Notes: generated from the letters alone by a model not told the origin. Counted from the stretch's first letter, positions 44,485-53,768 are shown. The stretch is 64,000 nucleotides of DNA from Saccharothrix longispora (GCF_030852425.1 NZ_NSDM01000015.1:1-64000), one strand, 5' to 3'. Translations and numbers: made by a program.

Positions 44485-45867
44485 TCAGCTCGTGGCGGGT
44501 TCCAGCTCCGGGTGCAGCTCGACGTCGCACCAGCGGACGAGGCCCGCGATCCGCGGCAGGCCGTCGTGCAGCCAGGTGAAGCCCGCCCTGGTCATCGCGC
44601 CCGGCGCGCACACCCGGCTCACGCCCAGTCGGGCCAGCTCGCCGGCGACCCGCAGGGCCTCCTCGCCGACCGCGCCGAGGCCGCAGTTCTGGAGGTGCTC
44701 GGCGTAGGGGCGCACGTGCTCCACCGCGGCGTCCAGGTCGGGGACGGACACGATCCGCGCCACCCGGTTGCCCGATCCGCTCAGCGGCAGCAGCACGTCG
44801 TCGAGCACGACCGTCCACTCCAGCCCGTCGGGGGACCAGACCTCGCTGTCGTCGGTGGTCGCGGCCCGCCACTCGGCGACCAGCCTGCGGCGCTGGAGCG
44901 CGGCGGCGTCGTGGACGTCGATCGCGCCGGGCGGGCTGTCGGCGGCGGCGCGGCGCATGGCGTCGGCCAGGTGCCGGGCCACCGCGCGGGCGTGCCCGGC
45001 CTGCACGAGGTAGACCTGCGGGGACAGGCAGGCGTGCTGGTCGAAGTCGCTGCAGTCGGCGGCGATGCGGCGGGCGACCTCGGCGGGGCCGTGCAGCTCC
45101 ACGTAGGCGTCGCTGACCACGCCGAAGGACAGCTTGTGGCCGTGCTCCTCGTAGACCTGGTGCGGCAGCACCCTGGCCCGGATCGCGGAGCACGCCTCGT
45201 CGCCGCCGTAGGCGATGACCGCGTCGGCCTGGCCGAGCGCGGCGTCGAGGGACGCGTGGTCGTCGCGGTCCCAGTAGGTGGCGACCACGGCGTCGGCCAG
45301 GACCGGCTCGACGTCGTGCAGGGTGCGCAGGAACGCGGCGGTGAAGTGCGGCTCCTTGGCCGGGACCTTGGCGATCACGCTCGCCTTGACCAGCAGCGCC
45401 CGCACCAGCGAGCGGGCGGGCAGGCCGGGCACGTTGCCGGAGAACACGGCGAGGACGGTGCGCGGGCCGATCGCGGTGGTGCCGCCGCGGAACCCGTCGA
45501 GCACCTCGGGGTCGCCCAGTTCGCGCTCCAGGGCGGCCAGCAGGGACTCGGCGCGCAGGTTGCCCAGCTCGGCGTCCAGGGCGCGGTCGATGGTCTCCTC
45601 GGACATGCCGGTGACCAGGGCGGCGTCGCGCACGGCGGCGCGGCGCTCGGCGAGGTCCCGCTTGGCCCACCGCTCGGCGGCGGTGTCGATCGCCTCGACG
45701 ATGCGACGCACGGGCAGTGCGCGCAGCCGTTCGCGGGCGGCCCGCAGGCCCTCGCCGACGGCGGCCCAGTCGGTCGGCCTGGCGCCGCGCCACTCGTGCT
45801 CGCCGGAGCGCAGGACGAACTGCGCTTCGCCGGGCGGCATCCACCGCGGGGTCCACGACACGCTCAC
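44485..45867 (-). CDS. Acyl-CoA reductase, LuxC-like
   Basis: The 460-residue protein matches the LuxC family (NADPH-dependent reductase accepting acyl groups): VLAVFSGNVPGLPARSLVRALLVKASVIAKVPAKEP, DAVIAYGGDEACSAIR, FGVVSDAYVELHG and CSDFDQHACLSPQVYLV, the latter containing the catalytic cysteine region. It should reduce an activated carboxylic acid to an aldehyde. GTG at 45867 overlaps the stop of the LuxE-like gene (GTGA), so enzyme pair formation is expected. No luxAB genes are present, so bioluminescence is not implied. Confidence 0.93.
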   Translation of the reverse strand: MSVSWTPRWMPPGEAQFVLRSGEHEWRGARPTDWAAVGEGLRAARERLRALPVRRIVEAIDTAAERWAKRDLAERRAAVRDAALVTGMSEETIDRALDAELGNLRAESLLAALERELGDPEVLDGFRGGTTAIGPRTVLAVFSGNVPGLPARSLVRALLVKASVIAKVPAKEPHFTAAFLRTLHDVEPVLADAVVATYWDRDDHASLDAALGQADAVIAYGGDEACSAIRARVLPHQVYEEHGHKLSFGVVSDAYVELHGPAEVARRIAADCSDFDQHACLSPQVYLVQAGHARAVARHLADAMRRAAADSPPGAIDVHDAAALQRRRLVAEWRAATTDDSEVWSPDGLEWTVVLDDVLLPLSGSGNRVARIVSVPDLDAAVEHVRPYAEHLQNCGLGAVGEEALRVAGELARLGVSRVCAPGAMTRAGFTWLHDGLPRIAGLVRWCDVELHPELEPATS

Positions 45868-46931
45868 GCGGCACCTCCGGTCATCGCGTCGAGGGTGAGC
45901 GAGCAGCCCCGGCTGGTGCTGCCCGCGATGCGGCCGGCGATGGCGACGCCCTCGTGGGTGGCGATGCCCAGGTCGCCGGTGAGCAGCACGTGCGGCCGGT
46001 CGAGGACGGACAGGTCGGTGATCTCCAGCAGGCCGGTGCCCTCGGCGAGGTACTCGCGGGTGCGGGGGTCGCGGACCTTGGGGCCGCCGGCGACGTGGGA
46101 GGCCTTGGGGCGTTCGCCGAGCGGCCCCACGGGGGTGTCGGCGGCGTCGTAGAGCTGGTTGGCCAGCTCGGTCATGCCGAAGATGTTGACGAACCGCTCG
46201 ACGCCGAAGACCCGGCCGACGGTGGCGCGCAGGTCGGCGACGTTCATGACGCGGGAGCGCCCCTTGAAGCCGCCCCCCTCGTAGACCGCCGAGCCCGGCG
46301 GCAGCCGCCAGCTCCTCCCGCGCGCGTCGAGGGCGTCGCAGATGTTGACGAACGCGAAGGTCCCGCCGAGGAGGACGACGGGCAGGCCCTCGGCGACGGC
46401 GGCGTCCAGGCGCGACTCCAGCAGCCCGAAGTCGACGCCGTCCGCGCCGACGACGGCGGTGCTGAGGCGCGGGTCGCCGCACGCTTCCAGGATGCGGGCC
46501 ATGTCGAAGGCGATCGCCATGTCGGGCGCGGCCTCCTCGGTGGGCGCGAAGGCCACCACCACGGGCCTGACCGGCTCGGTGTCGATGACGCGCCGGGCGC
46601 GGGCGCGGAGGGCGATGGCCTTGAGCTCCAGCCCCGGCGCGGTGTAGCGGACGACGCCGCGCGCGCTGCCGGTGGTGCCGCTGGTGCGGAACACCCGCGC
46701 CACGGGCGCGTCGGGGAACAGGTGGGGTCCGCCGTCCTTGTAGGCGGCGTCGGGGACGCCCACCCCGTGACCCACCTGCTTCCAGTACCGGGCGACGTCG
46801 GGTGAGTTGGCCACGGCCAGCTCGACCAGCTGTTCGTGCAGGTCGAGCGGGTTTCCCACCTCGTCGGCGACGAGCAGCGCCATCTGTTCGGCGAGCCGCG
46901 CGACGTGGGGGTCGTCGTGGGCAACAGTCAT
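45864..46931 (-). CDS. Acyl-protein synthetase/adenylating ligase, LuxE-like
   Basis: This 355-residue protein belongs to the LuxE family (ANL-type adenylating fold): RVFRTSGTTGSARGVVRYT (phosphate loop), NIFGMTELANQLYD (adenine-binding region), LLEITDLSVLDRPHVLLTGDLG (hinge/aspartate). It should adenylate a carboxylic acid and pass the acyl group to the LuxC-like partner. ATG at 46931 follows AGGAGG with six bases. It is the first gene of the operon; upstream lie a GTCGGCC palindrome and a CGGAAC array. The pair EhpF/EhpG of the phenazine pathway in Pantoea gives a precedent for reduction of an aromatic acid. Confidence 0.92.
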   Translation of the reverse strand: MTVAHDDPHVARLAEQMALLVADEVGNPLDLHEQLVELAVANSPDVARYWKQVGHGVGVPDAAYKDGGPHLFPDAPVARVFRTSGTTGSARGVVRYTAPGLELKAIALRARARRVIDTEPVRPVVVAFAPTEEAAPDMAIAFDMARILEACGDPRLSTAVVGADGVDFGLLESRLDAAVAEGLPVVLLGGTFAFVNICDALDARGRSWRLPPGSAVYEGGGFKGRSRVMNVADLRATVGRVFGVERFVNIFGMTELANQLYDAADTPVGPLGERPKASHVAGGPKVRDPRTREYLAEGTGLLEITDLSVLDRPHVLLTGDLGIATHEGVAIAGRIAGSTSRGCSLTLDAMTGGAA

Positions 46932-46964
46932 CGACCGCCTCCTGCGTCCATGGTCATCGTGACA

Positions 46965-46990
46965 GTCGGCCGACATCGACCACGGCCGAC
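46965..46990 (-). promoter_or_regulatory. Inverted repeat upstream of luxE-like gene
   Basis: GTCGGCC and GGCCGAC, 12 bases apart, lie 34-59 bases upstream of the LuxE-like ATG, a typical place for an operator or -10/-35 overlap. Confidence 0.45.
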
Positions 46991-47067
46991 AGGGCCCGTC
47001 CCCGGAACGCGTCACCGCCGAACGGGGGGTCATCGGATACCGAAGGATGCCTCACAAAGGTCCGGCG

Positions 47068-47132
47068 CGGAACGAAGCCACGTGTTCCGCTGCGGTACCC
47101 GGAACGCCGAACGTCGTCGCGGGACCGTTCCG
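47068..47132. promoter_or_regulatory. Array of alternating CGGAAC and GTTCCG half-sites
   Basis: CGGAAC (47068-47073), GTTCCG (47084-47089), CGGAAC (47100-47105) and GTTCCG (47127-47132) alternate in orientation with exact 10-base gaps between the first three. The 16-base period suggests a protein array of dimers. It lies 137-200 bases upstream of the LuxE-like start. Confidence 0.55.
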
Positions 47133-47367
47133 GGTGCGGTGCGGCGCCGGGCTGTGAACGTCGGACCGGCGTCGCCGCGGCACCCGTCCCGGCCGGTCCC
47201 GCGCGGCTCCACCTGCACTGCTCCCGCGAGGTGCCCCCGTGCGGGTGGGCGACGGCGCGACGCGCCCGGGTCCCCGTCCGGGCTCGTGCTTCACAGGGGC
47301 GGAACGGCACGCGTGCACGATCGCGGCCCATCGGACCGGTCCGGTGACGGCGGTCGGGCGGCGGCGG

Positions 47368-48153
47368 TCAGGCGGGCGAACTGGTGACGACCGCGCAGCG
47401 CGCGCCGAACGGGTCCTCCAGCCACGCCATGCGACCGACGCCGGCGAGGTCGGCGGTGGGCAGGACGGCGCGTCCGCCGAGGGCGGCGTTGCGCGACACG
47501 GCGGCGTCGGTGTCGGCGACCTCGAAGTAGGGCAGCCAGTGCGCCCGCTCGCCCTCCTGGAGGTCGGCGACGCCGCCGAACGGGATGGCCTCGGCCTCGT
47601 CCTCCAGGGTGAACACGGTGTACGCGCCGTCGTCGGCGGCGGCGGGGACCGTGGTGACGGTCCAGCCGAACACGGCGCGGTAGAAGTCGTGCACGCCCGC
47701 CGGGTCGGGGGTCTGGAGCTCGACCCAGCCCAGGGAGCCCGGTGCGGCGACCTCGTCGAGGCCGGCGGTGTCGCCGGGCTGCCAGATCGCGAAGTCCGCG
47801 CCGCCGGGGTCGGTGAGCTGCGCCATGCGCCCGTTGGTGAACACGTCGAACGGGTCGACGCGCACCTCGCCGCCCGCCTCGGCGACGGCCGCCGCGGTGG
47901 CGTCGGCGTCGGCGGTCTGGAAGTACACCGTCCACGCCGACCGCGCGTCGTCCCCGGTGAGTGGTCCGGCGGCGGCCACCGTGCGGCCGTCGTGCCGGAA
48001 CACGCCGTACTCGCCGGCGTGCGGCCCGAGCGGGTGGAAGGTCCACCCGAACACGCCGCGGTAGTGCTCGGCGGCGCGGGCGACGTCCGGGCTGCCGAGG
48101 TCTATCCAGCTCGGGACGCCGGGCACGTGGTTCGCGGTGGGCACGGCCTGCAC
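47368..48153 (-). CDS. Double-VOC-domain protein
   Basis: The 261-residue protein has two VOC modules. Module 1 (about 10-130) contains VPSWIDLGSPDVARAAEHYRGVFGWTF and ends with QLTDPGGADFAIWQP. Module 2 (about 138-258) contains LGWVELQTPDPAGVHDFYRAVFGW and ends with WLEDPFGARCAVV. This is the tandem glyoxalase-like family frequent in actinomycetes and often called hydroxylase-like. GTG at 48153 is the longest start; GTG at 48144 is also possible after GGAGG. A TAACGT -10-like box lies upstream. The function is not known. Confidence 0.9.
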   Translation of the reverse strand: MQAVPTANHVPGVPSWIDLGSPDVARAAEHYRGVFGWTFHPLGPHAGEYGVFRHDGRTVAAAGPLTGDDARSAWTVYFQTADADATAAAVAEAGGEVRVDPFDVFTNGRMAQLTDPGGADFAIWQPGDTAGLDEVAAPGSLGWVELQTPDPAGVHDFYRAVFGWTVTTVPAAADDGAYTVFTLEDEAEAIPFGGVADLQEGERAHWLPYFEVADTDAAVSRNAALGGRAVLPTADLAGVGRMAWLEDPFGARCAVVTSSPA

Positions 48154-48656
48154 CTTCCTCCGGTCGGCACGCGCCCCACGTTAGTCCCGCCGGCGGGGCG
48201 CGGTCCCCTCCGCGTTCGCCCCCCTTTCGGGTGAAGCTGTTCACGTCGTCGTGATCGCGCCGGGGCACCCGCCGCCCGCCGGGGACATCCCCGACGAGGG
48301 CGACGGGAAGGGTTGGCATGATCACCCGGTGACCGGTTCCGTGAATGTTCCCACCTGCGGTCCGCCCGGTAACGGAACTCGTCGGTTCTCGACGGCAATC
48401 TTGCGGACCCGAAGACGGAACCGCCTGGCCGCTCGCCCGGTTTTCCGCACTTTTGCGGATTAGTTCGAATCATCCGACCATTCGTACCGTAACGATGTCA
48501 CGGGATGCGCTAACGAATGCCCGATGCAACCGATATCGCCGCTATGGACGACGATTCCACTCCGGCGGTACGAGTGACCGCACCCGAACGACGGAGCACT
48601 GCGTCCGAACGCCTGAACCGCACCGTCGCGGACCGAGCAACCACCTGGGGTGCCGG
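48154..48656. other. 503-base intergenic region
   Basis: No gene is supported. The stretch 48440-48550 has markedly lower GC than its surroundings and is a likely promoter zone for the TPR-CRP gene. An open frame reads into that gene from upstream but is not protein-like. Confidence 0.5.
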
Positions 48657-50471
48657 ATGAACAGCCGAATGGCCGAACTGGAAGCAGTCTTGTCACGTTC
48701 CGCACCCGACCGGGCTGCGGCGAGGCGCCTGGCCGTGGAGCTGGCGCGCTCGCTGGACGCGCCGAGCGCGCGGCGTGACGTGGACCGGCTGCTGCGCTGC
48801 GCGTCGTCGTTGACCCGGCTCGGCTCGGCCGACGCCGCGGACGCGCTGCTGATCTCGATGCTCGCCCTGGTGGACCCGACGAGTCCCGAGGCGGCCCGGG
48901 TGCGCGACCAGCAGGCGCTGGTCGCGGTGGCCCGCGGCCGGGGCGAACCTCGGGGGAGGGGCGGGTCCCCGGTCGTGCGGTCGGCGCACCGGCGGGTGCC
49001 GGGCACGGTGTTCGGGCGGTGCGCTCCCCCGCGCCAGGTGGTCGGCGACTTCCTGGAGCCCTCCCCCGACCCGGTCGCGGTCGGCGCGGTCGCGGTGGCG
49101 TTCGAACGCGCGCAGGCCACCGGGACCGGTGCCCTGGAGCTGGCGTTGCAGCGCAACGCGGCGGTGCTCGGCGTCAACCACCCGCAGACGGTGGTGGCGC
49201 GGCTGGGCCTGATGTGCGCGCGGTTCCGGATCGCCCGTGACCAGGCCGACACCGAGGAGCTGGCGGAGGCGCTGACCGACCTGCGCGAGGCGACGGACCG
49301 GGCGCTGAACGCGCTGGGCGCGCACCACCCCAGGGCGGTGGTGGCGCAGGCGAACCTGGCGTCGGCGGAGTTCGAGCTGGCGCGGGCGCACCGGTCGGTC
49401 GAGCGGGCCAGACCCGCGCTGAGCAGCCTGCGCACCGCCGCCGACCGGACGGCCACCAGGCTCGGCTCGGACCACCCGCACGCGGTCATCGCGACGGCGA
49501 ACCTGGCGTCGGCGGAGCTGGAGCTGGCGCACGTGGAGGGCACGCGGGCGCAGACGCAGCGGCTGCTGGACGTGGTGCGCGACGCGGCGGGCCGGTCGGT
49601 GGCGGCGCTGGGCGCGGACCACCCGGCGGTGGCGGCGCTGGACGAGCAGCGGCGGGCGTGCGAGGCGCTGCTGTCGGGCGTCGGGCCGGACCCGTCGTTC
49701 GAGCGCGGCTACGCCTCGTTCGCCGACGCCGGCCGCTCGCTGGCCACCGCGAAGCCCTCCTCCCCCGCGGCGCGGCAGCCGACGGGGGCGGTCACCCCGG
49801 AGTGGCCGGCGGGCACCCTGCTGGCGCGGCTGCGCGAGACCAGCCGCCAGGAGCTGATTAACCTCGGCACGACGGTGCGCTACGCCGCCGACCGGGAGAT
49901 CATCGTCCAGGACGCGAAGGACACGCACGCGTTCCTGCTGCTCGACGGCATCGTCAAGGTCATGGTCGCCGACGAGACCGGGGACACCGCGGTGCTGACC
50001 GTGCGGGTCGCGGGCGACCTGGTGGGCGAGATGGCGGCGATGGACCACAAGCCGCGCTCGGCGACCGTGGTGACCTGCGGCGACGTGGTGGCGAAGCTGA
50101 TCACCAGCGCGGAGCTGCACAGCTTCCTGCACCGCCGCAACGAGGGGTTCGTGGAGCTGATCGGCGTGATCGACGACCAGTTGCGGTGGGCCAACCGGCG
50201 GCGGCGCGACTTCCTGTCGCACACCGCGTCGGAGCGGGTGGCGCGGGTGCTGGCCGAGATGGTGCGCGCGCACGGCAGGCAGGAGGTCGGCGGCTGGGTG
50301 CTGGGCATCCCGCTGACCAAGGTGGAGCTGGCCTCGATCGCCGGGATGAAGCCGCGCACGGCGGAGAAGGCGTTCGCGGACCTGCGCAAGGCCGGCGTGG
50401 TGGTCAGCCACCTGCGCCGCGACGTGGTGGTGCCGGACCTGGAGGCGCTGCGCCGCTTCGCGCGGTTGTGA
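48657..50471 (+). CDS. TPR repeats fused to a Crp/Fnr-type regulator
   Basis: The 604-residue protein has an N-terminal half of kinesin-light-chain-like TPR repeats (LGVNHPQTVVARLGLM, LGAHHPRAVVAQANLASAEFELA, LGSDHPHAVIATANLASAELELA, LGADHPAVAALDE) and a C-terminal Crp-type part. That part has a cyclic-nucleotide-binding barrel (about 380-490; REIIVQDAKDTHAFLLLDGIVKV, AGDLVGEMAAMDHKPRSATVV) and a winged helix (FLSHTASERVARVLAEM, LTKVELASIAGMKPRTAEKAFADLRKAGVV). ATG at 48657 is preferred. The TPRs probably mediate protein contact; the barrel lacks obvious PxARA-type residues, so cAMP binding is uncertain. Confidence 0.88.
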   Translation: MNSRMAELEAVLSRSAPDRAAARRLAVELARSLDAPSARRDVDRLLRCASSLTRLGSADAADALLISMLALVDPTSPEAARVRDQQALVAVARGRGEPRGRGGSPVVRSAHRRVPGTVFGRCAPPRQVVGDFLEPSPDPVAVGAVAVAFERAQATGTGALELALQRNAAVLGVNHPQTVVARLGLMCARFRIARDQADTEELAEALTDLREATDRALNALGAHHPRAVVAQANLASAEFELARAHRSVERARPALSSLRTAADRTATRLGSDHPHAVIATANLASAELELAHVEGTRAQTQRLLDVVRDAAGRSVAALGADHPAVAALDEQRRACEALLSGVGPDPSFERGYASFADAGRSLATAKPSSPAARQPTGAVTPEWPAGTLLARLRETSRQELINLGTTVRYAADREIIVQDAKDTHAFLLLDGIVKVMVADETGDTAVLTVRVAGDLVGEMAAMDHKPRSATVVTCGDVVAKLITSAELHSFLHRRNEGFVELIGVIDDQLRWANRRRRDFLSHTASERVARVLAEMVRAHGRQEVGGWVLGIPLTKVELASIAGMKPRTAEKAFADLRKAGVVVSHLRRDVVVPDLEALRRFARL

Positions 50472-50609
50472 CGGGGCCGGTCGCAGCGGGACGCCGGGGT
50501 CGTCGCCGGGGTGGGCCGGATGTCCGGCCCACCCCTTCCCGCGCCCTTCCCGACCCCCGCGGCGCCTCGTTCCGCGGAGGTCGGCGCCGCTCTCACCACC
50601 GCCGCGCGC

Positions 50610-51827
50610 TCATCCGGTGAAGCGCCCGTCGACGGCGTCGTCGCGGAACTTCCCGGTCGGGTCGAGCCGTGCGCGCAACTCGGCGAAATCCCGTGCGCGC
50701 GGGTACCGGCCGGCCACGTCCGGCAGCTCGGTGACCTTGCCCCAGTGGGGCCGGGGGTCGAAGGGCAGCAACGCCTCCTCGACGCGGCGCAGCACCGCCC
50801 GCACCCCGACCTCGTCGGGTCGCAAGGTGAAGTGGAACGCCGCGCTGGGCCGGTCGTGCACCATGCTCATCCACTGGGTCTCGGCGGCGACCGTCCTGAT
50901 CTCGGAGGTCAGCAGGAACGGCGCCAGCTCGTCGCGGAGCCCCTCGAGCGCCCGCAGCGCCCGCCCGGCGTGCTCGCGCGGGACGAAGTACTCCGCCTGC
51001 AACTCCTCGCCGACGCTGGGCAGGAAGTCGGCCCGGAAGTGCGGCAACCTCTCGTGCCACGGTCCGGGCACGCCGAGCTGCGCGGTGCAGCGGTGCGGCG
51101 GCTGCCCCTCCACGGGGTGCCGGGCCTCGGGCGCGTCCCGCCCCACCCGCAGGGGCCTGCGCTCGTCACCCACCCGGTGCTTGGCGAACACCCGCGCCCG
51201 GCCGTTCCAGCCGGTGAAGGCGCTGACGCTGTAGGCGCTGCCGAAGATCGCGTCGAAGTCCTCCGCCAGCGCGTCGAGGGGCACGTCGTCGTACACGCGC
51301 TGCTCGACGTCGAAGGTGTCCACCACCTCCAGCTCCACGTGCGTGACCACGCCCAGGGTGCCGAAGGCCACCACGGCCCCGTCGAAGCCCTCCTCGCCCC
51401 GGGCGAAGGTGACCGGTTCCCCCTCGGCGGTGACGAGTTCCACCCGCCGCACCAGGCTCGCCAGCGACGGGACGTCGTTTCCGGACCCGTGCGTGGCGGT
51501 GGCGGTCGCGCCGGCGACCGAGATGTGCGGCAGCGACGGCATGGCGGGCAACGCCAGCCTTCTGGCCTGCAACAACTCCGCGAGGCGCGCCAGCCGCATG
51601 CCGGCGTCGACCCGGACGGCCCGGTCGCCGACCTCGAACACCTCGGGCATGGCGTCGAGCGCGACCTGCGTGCCGGTGGTGTCGGCGATCCGGCTGAACG
51701 AGTGGCCCGTGCCGACGGCGCGCACGGTCCTCGCGCCGGCCACGAGCCGACGGACCTCGTCGACCGAGCCGGGGTGCTCGGTGCGGGTGGCGGAGAACGT
51801 GACGTTACCTGCCCAGTTGGTGCTCAC
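50610..51827 (-). CDS. FAD-linked alditol oxidase-like enzyme
   Basis: The 405-residue protein belongs to the VAO family. His42 in VGTGHSFSRIADT matches the histidine that carries covalent FAD in Streptomyces alditol oxidase (AldO, about 418 residues). PSLPHISVAGATATATHGSG forms the second flavin loop and HWGKVTEL closes the active site. It should oxidise polyols such as xylitol or sorbitol, releasing H2O2. ATG at 51827 fits the family start. D-arabinono- or gulono-lactone oxidase are alternatives. Confidence 0.88.
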   Translation of the reverse strand: MSTNWAGNVTFSATRTEHPGSVDEVRRLVAGARTVRAVGTGHSFSRIADTTGTQVALDAMPEVFEVGDRAVRVDAGMRLARLAELLQARRLALPAMPSLPHISVAGATATATHGSGNDVPSLASLVRRVELVTAEGEPVTFARGEEGFDGAVVAFGTLGVVTHVELEVVDTFDVEQRVYDDVPLDALAEDFDAIFGSAYSVSAFTGWNGRARVFAKHRVGDERRPLRVGRDAPEARHPVEGQPPHRCTAQLGVPGPWHERLPHFRADFLPSVGEELQAEYFVPREHAGRALRALEGLRDELAPFLLTSEIRTVAAETQWMSMVHDRPSAAFHFTLRPDEVGVRAVLRRVEEALLPFDPRPHWGKVTELPDVAGRYPRARDFAELRARLDPTGKFRDDAVDGRFTG

Positions 51828-51850
51828 CCACCGGATTCTGCCCCACGGTC

Positions 51851-52082
51851 GTGCGATACCCGACGGGCGAGTTCCAGCACGTCCGGCACCCTCGGGTGTT
51901 CCTCCACGAGGAGGTCCCGGTCCAACGGTCGGTGGACCGCGACACCGTCACCCGGCTCGGCACCGACGTGTCCTGCCCGGGGACGACCTCCCGGTGCTCC
52001 TCCAGGTCACCGCAGGCGGACGAGACGTGCACGCGCCATCCGATGACGGTGGCACAGCGGGGAGTGGAGGTTCCGTCACGTG
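51851..52082 (+). pseudogene. Possible small plus-strand gene broken by one frameshift
   Basis: From GTG 51851 frame 2 reads VRYPTGEFQHVRHPRVFLHEEV with nearly all codons ending in G or C, as in real genes here. Continuity is lost near 51981, where one added G in CCGGGGACG would continue into frame 1 (DDLPVLLQVTAGGRDVHAPS) to TGA 52080-52082. The product would have about 77 residues of unknown family. The region could be non-coding. Confidence 0.3.
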
Positions 52083-53467
52083 AACTCCCACGGCGAGGTG
52101 GGCACGACGCAGCCGTCACGGGTGAGGGCGCGGGCGAAGCGGTCGTCGCGGGCGAGGGCGGCGAGGTCCGTGCAGACCTCGGCGGTGCGCGGGGCGGTGT
52201 CCCGGCGGGCGGCGCGGCTGTTCAGGCGGGAAGCCGCGCCCAGCAGGGGCGCGGTGAGGGTGTGGCCGGCGCCGGTCGTGGCGCGGCGGGTCAGGGCGTC
52301 GACCACGCCGTGGGCGCAGACGACGGCGCCGTAGGTCTCGACGATCGTCACGAGGGAGCCGGGGACGCCCGCGCGGGCCTGGGCGGCGGACTCGCCGGCG
52401 GCGTGCGGCGGGGTGTCGAGGTGGGTGGCGGCGTGGGCCTGGACCAGGCCGGGGTGGACGCGCGCGGCGTCACGGGGGCGCAGGGGCGCGGCGGCGGGCG
52501 ACCAGTCGTGCAGCAGGACGTCGACGGCGGCGACCAGGTCGAGCAGTTCGCGGCGGCCGGCGACGGTGGCCGGGTCGACGCAGACCGAGCGCTTGCCGTG
52601 GTTGAGGGCGTGGAAGTGGGCGGACACGCCCGCGGCGCGGGGTGCGGCGTCGCGTCGGGGGTCGCCGCCGGGTGGTTCGACGCGGATGACCGTGGCGCCC
52701 AGGTGCCGCAGGAGTTGGCCGGCGAGGGAGCCGTGCACGCGGGTGCACGATTCGAGGACCACGAGGCCGGACAGCGGCAGGTGGTCGGTCGCGGGGCGCA
52801 GGGGGTGCGGCGCGGGGGCCGCGTGGGGGCGCAGGTCGTGCGGCGGGACGTGGTCCACGGTCCGGTGGGACACGCGGACCAGGGGCACGCGCGCGGTGGT
52901 CGCGGTGCGTTCGAGGAACTCCACGGGGGTGCGGGCGGCGACGGCGGTGAGGCCGGGCGGGAGCGGGCAGGTGGCGGTGGCGTGGCGGGCGGCGTAGGGC
53001 CGCCAGGCGGCGCGGGCGGTGTCGGGGGCGACGCCCGCGGCGGTCCAGAAGCGGCACCACGCGTCGGCGTCGGTGGTCTCGACCTCGAACGCGACGCCGT
53101 CGGCCGATACGAACGGGGGGCCGCCGACGTGGAACGGGCCCTCGGGGTCGTCGGCGGTGGCGGCGGCCAGGTAGGGCGAGACGGCGAGCAGCGCCGCCTG
53201 CGCGACGGAGGTGCGCGCGACGCGCGGGGGCAGGCCGCGCAGGTGCCCGAGGCCGGCCGCGGCGGCGCCGGTGGCGGCGAGTTCGGCGGCGACGACGGAG
53301 GCGTAGTCCAGGCCGAGGGGCGTGGGGCGGCCGAAGCGGCGGCCGTGGACGTGCATGAGGCCGCACGCGGCCTGGACGTCGAGTTCGCCGGCCAGCGGCA
53401 GGTCCACCGGCCCGGCCCACGGGACGGCGGCGCGCGCCGGGGCCCTGCGGGTGATCTGGGCCGTCAT
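52076..53467 (-). CDS. CaiB/BaiF CoA-transferase-family protein
   Basis: The 463-residue protein contains the family core LSGLVVLESCTRVHGSLAGQLLRHLGATVIRVEPPGGDPRR and HFHALNHGKRSVCVDPATVAGRRELLDL around residues 245-335, and a second partial module. Where classic family members have a catalytic Asp about 170 residues in, no clear equivalent is visible, so catalytic competence is uncertain. The N-terminal 240 residues are divergent. ATG at 53467 follows GGAGG with six bases. It is divergent from the oxidoreductase at 53769 and may act with it; substrate unknown. Confidence 0.8.
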   Translation of the reverse strand: MTAQITRRAPARAAVPWAGPVDLPLAGELDVQAACGLMHVHGRRFGRPTPLGLDYASVVAAELAATGAAAAGLGHLRGLPPRVARTSVAQAALLAVSPYLAAATADDPEGPFHVGGPPFVSADGVAFEVETTDADAWCRFWTAAGVAPDTARAAWRPYAARHATATCPLPPGLTAVAARTPVEFLERTATTARVPLVRVSHRTVDHVPPHDLRPHAAPAPHPLRPATDHLPLSGLVVLESCTRVHGSLAGQLLRHLGATVIRVEPPGGDPRRDAAPRAAGVSAHFHALNHGKRSVCVDPATVAGRRELLDLVAAVDVLLHDWSPAAAPLRPRDAARVHPGLVQAHAATHLDTPPHAAGESAAQARAGVPGSLVTIVETYGAVVCAHGVVDALTRRATTGAGHTLTAPLLGAASRLNSRAARRDTAPRTAEVCTDLAALARDDRFARALTRDGCVVPTSPWEFT

Positions 53468-53768
53468 GCGGACCTCCCGGGTTCTCGCGTGGCCGGACAA
53501 TGCGCCCCGCGCTTATCGGCGGACGCCTCGGGAAATGGCGCCGATTGCGGAAAGAATGGAACGTTCAGCGCACTCACCTCCGCGGTCGTCGTTCCGGGGC
53601 CGAGCGTATGGCAGGTGACCTGCGGGGCCTCCGCACACCGGGTAGTTCACTCTTCCTGGTCAACTCGCCGGGTGCGTGTTGACAGTCCGGGCGCGATTGG
53701 GACAACGTCGGACCGGATCAATTCGATCGCTATTCACGGTGCCTTCGAGACAAGACGGGGCTCATCTG
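53468..53768. promoter_or_regulatory. 301-base divergent promoter region
   Basis: The region separates the CoA-transferase-like and Gfo/Idh-like genes. TTGACA occurs at 53679-53684 and could be a -35 box for the plus-strand gene; no convincing -10 is seen at 17-18 bases. AT-richer stretches lie at 53530-53560 and 53715-53745. No gene or repeat was recognised. Confidence 0.4.

Larger units (their letters stand above)
46932..47367. other. 436-base regulatory gap upstream of the LuxE-like operon
   Basis: No gene is supported here. The region contains an inverted repeat GTCGGCC (46965-46971) with GGCCGAC (46984-46990) near the LuxE start and the iterated CGGAAC/GTTCCG array at 47068-47132. Confidence 0.6.

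Noticed and set aside
45864..46931. Bioluminescence operon
   Set aside because: LuxE- and LuxC-like genes are present but luxA, luxB and luxD are absent; the methyltransferase and exporter point to small-molecule tailoring.
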